Positions 30,655-37,006 of a stretch of DNA of 37,006 nucleotides are shown in pieces. The stretch's first letter is position 1. The number at the start of each line of letters is the position of its first letter. A program made the position numbers and the translations under genes. This DNA comes from Actinomycetota bacterium (GTDB lineage Bacteria; Actinomycetota; Nitriliruptoria; Nitriliruptorales; Nitriliruptoraceae). Where the stretch lies: assembly GCA_019347575.1 (NCBI GenBank), contig JAHWKY010000039.1, positions 1 through 37,006 of the forward strand, written 5' to 3'. The notes under the pieces were generated by a model. The model saw nothing but the letters and a program-made list of their open reading frames with translations, was not told the origin of the DNA and did not search any database.

Positions 30655-31866
30655 TCAGCGGCGGCCCGCGGCCGAGAGGCTCGCCAGCGCGGCCAGTCCG
30701 ACCGCCAGCGCCCCGACCCCGCCGCCGGTCGCGGGGAGCGTCCCGGTCGGGGCGCCATCCACCGCCGGTCGGGGCGCGGGGTCACGGTCGGGGCCGGCGT
30801 CATCCGGGTCCGTCCTCCCCGGCGGCGCATCACCGGACCCATCACCGAGCCCGCCCGCGCCCCGCGGCGGCCATGCCTCGAGGAAGGCGATCGTGACCGC
30901 GGCGGCGTTGTCGCCGGCGAGGTGGCGGTAGGCGAAGAACTGGAACGGGAACCCCGGTAGCGACAGCGGGTCACCCTGGCCGTCGGAGGCGGCGCGGACG
31001 GCGAGGAACGGGGCGCCGTAGCGGGCGGCTGCGGCGGCGGCCGCGGCCGACTCCATGTCCTGGGACGCGTAGGTGTCGGTGGTCTCCGCGGGTGGGGTGA
31101 AGAAGCCGGTGAAGAACTCCGGCGTGGCCCAGTCCGGCGCGTTCACGGCGAAGTCGGCCACGTCTTGCGCGGTGCTGACGGGCGTGAGGCACGGCTGGCA
31201 GCCGAACACGTCACCGCCTCCGGGCACGCACGGCAGCGCATGGCCGTTGAAGGTGTCGGACGAGGTCCCATCGCCGCCGACGAACAGCTCGGGCTGGTGC
31301 TCTAGGGCCACCGTCGTGTCGAGGGTCTGCACGCCAGGGCAGACGCACGCATCGTCGCCGATCGGCACCACCGACCCCAGCGCTACCTGCCCCACCAGCG
31401 TGCGCGCCGTCGCGACCATCGCCGGGTCCGCGGCCAGCCACGTCTCCCCGCCGTCGAGGGTCCAGCGCTCGGGCACAGCCACGTCACCGATCCGGTGCAC
31501 GCTCCCGGCCACCCCGGGGAAGACCACCGCGGTGATGTCGCAGCCAAGCTCCTCGAAGGCCGTCGCGACGGTGCGCTCGGCGTTGACGAGCCCGATGCCG
31601 GTCATGGCGATGATGACCCGCTCGTCGGCGAGTTGGCCGAGGTGGAAGGTGGCGTCCCCGACCCGGACGGTGTCGGCCGGATCGAGCGTCGCCGCGTCGA
31701 GCAGCGGCTGCACCTCCAGCGGCATCGCCCCGAGCACGAGGATGCGTTCGCCGCAGACCTCCTGCGCGAACGCGGCGGAGCTCGGCGCCACCAGCGCGCC
31801 CACCAGCGTGCCCAGCAGCGTGCCCAGCACGCTGACGATCAGCGTGGTGAACCTCCGACGCTGCAC
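30655..31866 (-). CDS. Secreted nucleosidase/phosphorylase with LPxTG-type anchor
   Basis: 403 residues. The signal peptide ([20 protein letters not shown]...AFAQ) is followed by a PNP_UDP_1/MTA-SAH nucleosidase fold: [12 protein letters not shown] (base-binding Glu region), [36 protein letters not shown] (ribose-binding Glu) and [11 protein letters not shown] (catalytic Asp). An insertion with four cysteines ([18 protein letters not shown], with a fifth in HALPCVPG) lies mid-domain and may form disulfides outside the cell. The C-terminus is a Pro/Asp-rich linker, LPATG (377-381), a hydrophobic helix and GRR. Extracellular nucleoside cleavage would serve purine salvage; the family is normally cytosolic. 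GTG 31866 has GGGAG 7 bases upstream. Confidence 0.85.
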   Translation of the reverse strand: MQRRRFTTLIVSVLGTLLGTLVGALVAPSSAAFAQEVCGERILVLGAMPLEVQPLLDAATLDPADTVRVGDATFHLGQLADERVIIAMTGIGLVNAERTVATAFEELGCDITAVVFPGVAGSVHRIGDVAVPERWTLDGGETWLAADPAMVATARTLVGQVALGSVVPIGDDACVCPGVQTLDTTVALEHQPELFVGGDGTSSDTFNGHALPCVPGGGDVFGCQPCLTPVSTAQDVADFAVNAPDWATPEFFTGFFTPPAETTDTYASQDMESAAAAAAAARYGAPFLAVRAASDGQGDPLSLPGFPFQFFAYRHLAGDNAAAVTIAFLEAWPPRGAGGLGDGSGDAPPGRTDPDDAGPDRDPAPRPAVDGAPTGTLPATGGGVGALAVGLAALASLSAAGRR

Positions 31867-31948
31867 GGCACGCTCCCGACTCGGTCCCCGCTCCGAGGAG
31901 TTCGCCGTGGCGGGCCGGCACACCTCCCAGGTGCGCACCGTGGTCGAG

Positions 31949-33121
31949 CTACACGCTCGGCTGAGTGGCCCCATCGGGGAGGCGGAGGCGCGCGACGCTG
32001 CCTCCGCCCGGTCTCGGTTCGAGGATGACCTCGCCGCCGAGCCGGCCGACGAGCTTGCGCGTCGTGAACAGTCCGACACCGAGCCCGTCGTGCCTGCGCG
32101 TCGTCGAAGCGTCGGCTTGCGTGAACGGCTGGAAGAGGTGATCGACCAGGCGCGGATCGAAGCCTGGCCCGTGGTCGCGCACGAGGAACTCGACGATCCC
32201 GGCACCGACGGGGCGCGCGACGAGCTGGACCGCCTCGTCGTCCGGCGAGAACCGCAGGGCGTTGTCGAGCAGGCAACCGAGCGCGACCACGACGTAGTCG
32301 GGGACCGTCGTCACCTCGGTCAGGTCGCCTTCGATGATCCGCTCGATGCGCTCCCTCGTCACGGCGTCAGCAGCGCGGTGCACGGCCTGGTCGAGCAGCT
32401 CGTCGACCGCGACGGGCACCGCGACGAGCTCGTCGGGGTGTGACGCGTCCCCGACTTCGAGCACCATGGACACGAGCGACTCGAGCCGGTGTGTCGCCCG
32501 CCCCAGCGGACCGATCAGCTGCGCCGCGGACGCCGGTCGGATCTGATCCTCGAGGCCCCGGAGGAGCTCGGCCGTGCCCTTGAGGATCGTCAGTGGGGTG
32601 CGCAGCTCGTGCGAGATGGTCTGGATCAGCGCGGCGCGCTGGATCGCGAGCTCGTGGTGGTGAGCAGCGAGCTGCTCCTCGCGTCGCGCAACGTCGGCGT
32701 CGACCCGCTCGCGCTCCCGCAGCGCCTCGACCGCTGCACCGGTCAGCAGCGCCACGAACACGAGGAACACGCCCCGTTGCAGCCACGGCCCGTGCTCGTC
32801 GAAGCCGAAGCCGACGTCCGGCAACGGCACCAGCGGCCCGGCGAGGAACGCCGCGACGACCGCGGTCGCCAGGGCCGCGATCAGGCCCAGTCGCAGCCCC
32901 GCGATGAGAACGGGGACGTAGAACCAGTGACGGGAGACCGAGACCGGGCTGCCGGACTCGAAGGCGATGACCCACGCGCCGAGCAGCGTCGCCACGACGA
33001 GCGCCAGGCTCGACGGCGGACTGCCGCTCCGGACGAGCACACGCAACGGGTCGACCAACACGCGTCGGGCCACGACACGGAGCCGTCCGACGAACCCACC
33101 GGTGACCGTGTAGACCGACAC
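31949..33121 (-). CDS. Orphan sensor histidine kinase, DUF4118-like membrane domain
   Basis: 390 residues. Four membrane helices ([67 protein letters not shown]), as in the DUF4118/KdpD-type sensor, then a coiled linker, HisKA with His in [16 protein letters not shown], and HATPase_c with [10 protein letters not shown] (N box), [10 protein letters not shown] (G1) and [19 protein letters not shown] (G2). All catalytic boxes are intact. GTG 33121 has GGAGG 9 bases upstream. No response regulator adjacent; the divergent neighbour is the kinase-EAL hybrid. Confidence 0.9.
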   Translation of the reverse strand: MSVYTVTGGFVGRLRVVARRVLVDPLRVLVRSGSPPSSLALVVATLLGAWVIAFESGSPVSVSRHWFYVPVLIAGLRLGLIAALATAVVAAFLAGPLVPLPDVGFGFDEHGPWLQRGVFLVFVALLTGAAVEALRERERVDADVARREEQLAAHHHELAIQRAALIQTISHELRTPLTILKGTAELLRGLEDQIRPASAAQLIGPLGRATHRLESLVSMVLEVGDASHPDELVAVPVAVDELLDQAVHRAADAVTRERIERIIEGDLTEVTTVPDYVVVALGCLLDNALRFSPDDEAVQLVARPVGAGIVEFLVRDHGPGFDPRLVDHLFQPFTQADASTTRRHDGLGVGLFTTRKLVGRLGGEVILEPRPGGGSVARLRLPDGATQPSV

Positions 33122-33418
33122 GTTCCCAACCTCCGTTCGTACCGGCCGCGGCTCGGGTAGGTGAGCCGCCCATCGGTGCTCTCCCCCGGCCCCGTTCGAC
33201 GCGGTCCCACCGCGCCCCCACACGCTGACCGGGGGTGCGAACGTAGGCCCGATCGGCGCTCACTCAGCGTCCCTCCCACGAACCTTCGGTCACGGACATT
33301 CCCCGACGCCCGGTTCGTCCCCTTCTGTCCGGTCCTGGCGAGACCATCCGGATGATGACAGTTCGTACCTAGCCCCCTACCCTGAGTGGTGAGTCCGGGG
33401 GGGAGGAGACGGGCATCG
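33122..33418. promoter_or_regulatory. Divergent region between kinase and kinase-EAL genes
   Basis: 297 bases between divergent starts, presumably carrying promoters for both. TACCCT at 33378-33383 could be a -10 box, but it would lie very close to the GGAGGAG ribosome site at 33402. No other feature seen. Confidence 0.3.
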
Positions 33419-35776
33419 GTGGGCGGTGAGATGATCGATCTGTGGGACCACGTCGGCGACGTGGTCCTGAGCGTCGACGGTGACGGTCGCATCGCGGCCG
33501 TGAGCCCATCGGTGACCACGGTGCTCGGCCACATCCCCGGCGACCTCGTCGCCACGCCGGCCGTCACGCTCATCCATCCCGACGAGCGCGTGGTGATCGA
33601 GGCCTACCTCACGCGCACGACGCCGACCGCCTCACCCCGGACGCTGTCGTTCCGCGCGGTGACCGCCGACGGATCGTGGACGCCAGCGCGCGCGTGGGTC
33701 CACCCCGTGGAGGGCGAGGGGTTCGTCCTGGTGCTGCGACCGGTCGATGCGAGCGAGGAGCGTCTCGCCGAGTCGGAGCGGCGCGCGCTCGAGAAGCTCC
33801 AGCTCGTCGACGAGATGAAGCAGCGTCTCGTCGAGGCGGTCGCGCACGAGCTGCGTCACCCGCTGACCGTGATCTCGGGTTTCGCCCAGACGCTCCAGCG
33901 CCCCGGCTTCGAGGTCGAGCGGGAGCTCCTGGAGCGCATCGGTCAGAGCATCGGGGCGCAGGCCGACCGTCTGCAACACATCGTCGACGACCTCATCGAG
34001 TTCGACCGGGCCGGCCGGGGACTGGTCGGCCGGGAGCGTGCGCCGATCGACGTCGCGGACGTGGTGCTCGAAGCCGCCGATGACATCCCGATCGGCCCGC
34101 GTCAGCTGCGCGTCGCCGTGACACCGGTCCGCCTCCCGGCGGACGCGGGGCGCGTCCGCCGCGTCGTCCAGAGCCTGCTCGCCAACGTCGCCCAGCACAC
34201 GCCGCCGGGCACCACCGCGTGGGTCCGGCTCACCGAGCAGGACGGCGGGGCGCTCCTCGAGGTCAGCGACGACGGGCCCGGACTGCCCGAGGAGGTCAGG
34301 AGACGCGCGTTCTCCCCCTTCGTCCAGGCGAACCCCGGGAACGGCTCGGGCACCGGCATCGGCGTCGGACTGGCGCTGGTGCGTCGCTACGCGGAGGCGC
34401 ACGGCGGGCGTGCCTGGCTCGAGGACCGGGCCGACGGTGGCACGACCGTGCTCGTGTTCCTGCCGGGTCCTCCGGCCGCGGACGCCCTCACGGCGATGGC
34501 CGATGTCGGCAGCGGAGAGGGAGACCTGCCCGCCGAGGTCACGGTCGGGGCCGGCGTCGTCCCCATGCTCCCGCCCGACGTCGCCCACACGGTCACCTCG
34601 ATGCTGCGGACGCTGCGGGACGAGCTCGACATGCGCACCGCTTACCTCAGCCGCTTCACCTCGACCGAACAGGTCGTGCTCGCGGTCGATGGCGACGGCG
34701 CATCCATCGGCATCGAGACCGGGCAGCGCATCCCGCTCGAGAACACGTACTGCGTGCGGATGGTTCGGGGCGAGATCGGCCATCTCGTCCCCGACACCTC
34801 CGCAGTCCCCGAGCTGCGGTCGCTGCCGGCGACGCGCGACGGCATCGCTTGCTACGCGGGTGTGCCGCTGCGGCTGCCCGACGGGCACATCTTCGGGACG
34901 CTGTGCTGCGCGGACGACCGGACCCGGCCCGACCTGCGCGCCGGCGACGTACGTGTGCTGCAGACGGTGGCGCGGCTGCTGGGCCACGAACTCGCGCGCG
35001 AGCAGGTCATCGCGGACGACGACCGCGAGACGCGCGCTCGCATCGAGACGGTCCTCGGCCAGGTCGACGGCGTGCAGATGATGTTCCAGCCCATCATCGA
35101 CATGGCCACGGGCGCCGTAGCCGGGGTCGAGGCGCTGGCGCGGTTCTCGGACAGCGAGATGCGGCCCCCGGACGTGTGGTTCTCCGACGCCGCGAGGGTC
35201 GGGCTCGGGGAGCAGCTCGAGCAGCTCGCCGTCATCCGCGCCCTGCGTGGGCTCAAGCAGCTGCCGGTCGAGTGCTACCTGGCGGTCAACCTGTCACCCG
35301 ACACCGTGGCAGCGGGGGGGCTGCGGCCGCTGCTGGGACGTGTCGACCTGCGACGGGTCGTCCTCGAGATCACCGAGCACGCCGCGGTCCACGACTACAA
35401 CCGCGTGCAGACCATGCTGCGTCCCTTCCGCGACGCCGGCGCCCGGTTGGCGATCGACGATGTCGGCAGCGGCTTCGCGAGCCTGCGACACGTCCTGCGG
35501 CTCGAGCCCGAGATCATCAAGATCGACCGCTCCCTCGTAACCGAGGTCGCCGACGATCCCGCCCAGCGCGCCGTCGCAGCCGCTTTCGGCAAGCTCGCCG
35601 CCGCCCTCGGGACCAAGCTCGTCGCGGAGGGGGTCGAGGACACGCCGACCCTCAACGTGCTCGCCGAGGCGGGGATCACCCACGCGCAGGGCTGGCTGTT
35701 CGCGCGGGCGGGCCCGTTGCCGCTCGAGCGCACCGACTACGCCGAGGTGATCGGTCTGCACACCGCCTCCAGCTGA
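33419..35776 (+). CDS. PAS - histidine kinase - GAF - EAL hybrid
   Basis: 785-residue soluble protein. Order: PAS (about 5-110: DVVLSVDGDGRIAAVSP), HisKA with His143 in VAHELRHPLTVISGF, HATPase_c (LLANVAQHTPPGT; DDGPGLP; GIGVGLALVRRYAEAHGG), GAF (about 385-525) and EAL (about 540-775). EAL catalytic signatures are intact: Glu571 in VEALARF, LEITEHA, IDDVGSGFASL, IIKIDRS, VAEGVED and QGWLFA. It should both autophosphorylate and hydrolyse cyclic di-GMP. Kinase and EAL on one chain is unusual; the two are normally linked through a response regulator. GTG 33419 is chosen because GGAGGAG (33402-33408) is 10 bases away; ATG 33431 and GTG 33386 are alternatives. Confidence 0.9.
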   Translation: MGGEMIDLWDHVGDVVLSVDGDGRIAAVSPSVTTVLGHIPGDLVATPAVTLIHPDERVVIEAYLTRTTPTASPRTLSFRAVTADGSWTPARAWVHPVEGEGFVLVLRPVDASEERLAESERRALEKLQLVDEMKQRLVEAVAHELRHPLTVISGFAQTLQRPGFEVERELLERIGQSIGAQADRLQHIVDDLIEFDRAGRGLVGRERAPIDVADVVLEAADDIPIGPRQLRVAVTPVRLPADAGRVRRVVQSLLANVAQHTPPGTTAWVRLTEQDGGALLEVSDDGPGLPEEVRRRAFSPFVQANPGNGSGTGIGVGLALVRRYAEAHGGRAWLEDRADGGTTVLVFLPGPPAADALTAMADVGSGEGDLPAEVTVGAGVVPMLPPDVAHTVTSMLRTLRDELDMRTAYLSRFTSTEQVVLAVDGDGASIGIETGQRIPLENTYCVRMVRGEIGHLVPDTSAVPELRSLPATRDGIACYAGVPLRLPDGHIFGTLCCADDRTRPDLRAGDVRVLQTVARLLGHELAREQVIADDDRETRARIETVLGQVDGVQMMFQPIIDMATGAVAGVEALARFSDSEMRPPDVWFSDAARVGLGEQLEQLAVIRALRGLKQLPVECYLAVNLSPDTVAAGGLRPLLGRVDLRRVVLEITEHAAVHDYNRVQTMLRPFRDAGARLAIDDVGSGFASLRHVLRLEPEIIKIDRSLVTEVADDPAQRAVAAAFGKLAAALGTKLVAEGVEDTPTLNVLAEAGITHAQGWLFARAGPLPLERTDYAEVIGLHTASS

Positions 35777-35833
35777 GAACCGCGGGGTACTCGGCGGACG
35801 TCGTCACCTGCAGCTCGCTCGTTCGGGCCGAGC

Positions 35834-35869
35834 GGGACCGTGGCCCTTCATGCGCCGGAGGCCGGTCCC
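35834..35869. terminator. Candidate terminator after the EAL gene
   Basis: GGGACCG (35834-35840) and CGGTCCC (35863-35869) form a 7-base stem with 22 bases between, in which GGCC and its complement can extend the fold. It lies 57 bases after the EAL gene stop and before the small LPxTG gene. No T-run. Confidence 0.4.
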
Positions 35870-35918
35870 TGCGCTATTGTGTCGCATCGTCCAGGCTCCG
35901 AACAGACATGGGGACACT

Positions 35919-36392
35919 GTGAAGATCGTGCCAACGCTGCTGCTGACGTTCGTGGTCTCGCTGGCCTTCGCTGCACCCGGCTTGGCCCAGCCCTACCCAC
36001 CCCAGCAAGCGGTCCTGTGCGCCTCGATCGCCGAGCCCCCAGGCGACAGCTTCGAGTGCAGTGCAGGCAGCTTCTGCCCCGACACCACCGTCTCGGTGTC
36101 GTTCAACGACGATACCGTTGCCTCGGTCGAGGCCGACGACCAGGGCAACGCGACCGCGACCATCCGCGTCCCCTCGGACGCCCCCGACGGACCGGCGACC
36201 ATCACCTTCGAGGGGCTGGGGGCCGACTGCGAGACCATCCAGGTGCTGTCCGCCGGATTCACGGTCGATTCCGGACTGCCCCGCACCGGCGCTGAAGGCG
36301 TCGACCGCTGGATGGCCCTCTCCGGCGGGCTGATCGTGGTCGGCGGCACGATGGTGCTCTACACCCGGCGTCGCCGCACCAGCATCCACTAG
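35919..36392 (+). CDS. Small secreted Ig-like protein with LPxTG-type sorting signal
   Basis: 157 residues: signal peptide (VKIVPTLLLTFVVSLAFAAP, cut near GLAQ), about 90 residues of beta-sandwich character with two cysteine pairs (VLCASI, FECSAGSFCP; late Cys in LGADCETIQV), then LPRTG (120-124), a membrane helix (MALSGGLIVVGGTMVLY) and RRRRTSIH. Small proteins of this layout are common on actinobacterial surfaces; function unknown. GTG 35919 follows a GGGGA site. Third LPxTG-type protein of the window. Confidence 0.78.
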   Translation: MKIVPTLLLTFVVSLAFAAPGLAQPYPPQQAVLCASIAEPPGDSFECSAGSFCPDTTVSVSFNDDTVASVEADDQGNATATIRVPSDAPDGPATITFEGLGADCETIQVLSAGFTVDSGLPRTGAEGVDRWMALSGGLIVVGGTMVLYTRRRRTSIH

Positions 36393-36402
36393 GAACGAGA
36401 TC

Positions 36403-36433
36403 GGCAGCCGTCACGAGGGCAACTAAGGCTGCC
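36403..36433. terminator. Weak terminator candidate
   Basis: GGCAGCC (36403-36409) and GGCTGCC (36427-36433) with a 17-base loop, 11 bases past the stop of the small LPxTG gene. The rest of the 36434-36599 gap shows no gene or clear promoter. Confidence 0.4.
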
Positions 36434-36599
36434 CGTAGGGGTGCCCGTCGTGGCCTAGTCCCCGGGCTCGCCAGCGCGCGATGCTACGCGGAAGGGCAGA
36501 TCCCTCCCGGGTGACGGGGAGGCATGTGGCGGTTCCCTGCATACTGACCGCGACGACACGGCTCGTCGCGGCTCTTGCACGCCCCGGGCCGGTGCGAGG

Positions 36600-37006
36600 G
36601 TGACCACGACCCGCTCCGACGGGCCGACCCAGTCTCCGGAGGAGGCGCGTCGTCGCGATGCGGCCCCCGGGCAAGCGAGCCGGCAGGCCACCCCGGCCGC
36701 TCCCGGCATCCGCAGCGCCGCAGGGCTGCTCGCACTGCAGCGCACCGCTGGGAACCGTGCCGCTGCGCAGCTGCTGGCCCCGCGCTCTCGGCCTCCCCGG
36801 GTCGTGCAGCGCAAGCAGATCGACGAGCCCTTCCCGCACGAGATCCCCGATCCCGAGGGACCGGACGAGATCGAGGACGGTTCCGCGCCCGGCGGCGGCG
36901 AGGCTAAGGCCGCGCCTCCCGGTACCGGCGACGAGAGCGGCGGCGACGGCGCGGGTGCGGGCGCGGGTGCCGCCGGGGCGGGTGCCGCCGGGGCGGGTGC
37001 CGCCGG
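36600..37006 (+). CDS. AGNRA-motif protein (injection-system-associated type), truncated by window end
   Basis: Open from GTG 36600 to the window end, 135 complete codons with no stop. A Ser/Pro/Gln-rich start is followed by AAGLLALQRTAGNRAAAQLL and VVQRKQ. The pair LQRTAGNRA plus VQR is recurrent in actinobacterial proteins with DUF4157 and in cargo or structural proteins of extracellular contractile injection systems. The next region is acidic and Pro-rich (EIPDPEGPDEIEDG) and then turns into Gly/Ala repeats from about residue 118. The functional domain, if any, lies beyond the window, so the class is inferred from the motif alone. The ribosome site is weak. Confidence 0.65.
   Translation, partial: MTTTRSDGPTQSPEEARRRDAAPGQASRQATPAAPGIRSAAGLLALQRTAGNRAAAQLLAPRSRPPRVVQRKQIDEPFPHEIPDPEGPDEIEDGSAPGGGEAKAAPPGTGDESGGDGAGAGAGAAGAGAAGAGAA
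36963..37006 (+). repeat. 15-base tandem repeat, GCGGGTGCCGCCGGG
   Basis: Two full units and one of 14 bases, cut by the window end; each encodes Ala-Gly-Ala-Ala-Gly and keeps the frame. It forms part of the low-complexity linker of the AGNRA protein. Such perfect in-frame repeats often vary in number between strains. Confidence 0.75.

Noticed and set aside
36423-36839. 138-codon minus-strand frame at the right end
   Set aside because: It is antisense to the AGNRA-motif gene, Arg/Gly/Pro-rich, with no recognisable feature.

Overview
The window is very GC-rich, with many GTG starts and stop/start overlaps of the GTGA or ATGA type. Its gene content points to a high-GC Actinomycetota chromosome: a di-heme QcrC with a three-helix QcrA, UdgX with the KRRIH motif, a holin-X/DUF3618 pair, LPxTG-type sorting signals and an 'LQRTAGNRA' protein. 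A deep lineage such as Nitriliruptoria would fit, but that placement is inference because no rRNA or other phylogenetic marker is present. No tRNA, rRNA, IS element, CRISPR array or prophage was seen.

Layout. 1-440: a palindromic repeat cluster and a 31-residue membrane peptide. 612-2699: a long acyl-CoA dehydrogenase. 3340-7482 (+): qcrC-qcrA-qcrB, translationally coupled to a LigD-type 3'-phosphoesterase fused to a degenerate ligase domain. 7560-13285 (-): a caa3-type oxidase operon (ctaC with fused cytochrome c, ctaD, ctaE, a small membrane protein, ctaG), followed by a hemerythrin-domain gene. 13463-18397: small envelope, stress and repair genes (holin-X, DUF3618, CBS protein, acidic peptide, UdgX, dodecin, alpha/beta hydrolase, a channel-like membrane protein, a YetF-like protein). 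18447-22612 (-): a seven-gene Mrp/MBH-type cation antiporter module in the order E-F-G-MbhD-(MbhE+B)-C-D, with no NuoL-like MrpA body. 22776-26012: a secreted, LPxTG-tagged M14 carboxypeptidase. 26233-27896: a nucleotidyltransferase-BON fusion coupled to a metallophosphoesterase. 28015-33121: an orphan histidine kinase, a pirin, a secreted LPxTG-tagged nucleosidase and a second orphan kinase. 33419-35776: a PAS-kinase-GAF-EAL hybrid. 35919-36392: a small LPxTG protein. 36600 to the window end: an incomplete gene with the AGNRA motif seen in proteins associated with contractile injection systems.

The first half encodes the terminal respiratory chain: menaquinol to the bcc complex to the aa3 core. 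Both QcrC (two hemes) and CtaC (one heme) carry their own cytochrome c domains, and the oxidase subunit I appears to lack the K-channel lysine. The Mrp/MBH-like module would couple the resulting proton gradient to sodium. The second half is signalling and cell surface, with three kinase cores and no response regulator in view.

The most novel structural signal is a 47-base element present twice (27957 and 30599). Both copies lie in the gap between convergent genes, with nested inverted repeats whose substitutions spare both stems of the inner hairpin. The most unusual proteins are the phosphoesterase with a dead ligase domain, the Mrp/MBH module without a hydrogenase, the nucleotidyltransferase-BON fusion, the channel-like protein with no canonical potassium filter, and the kinase-EAL hybrid.
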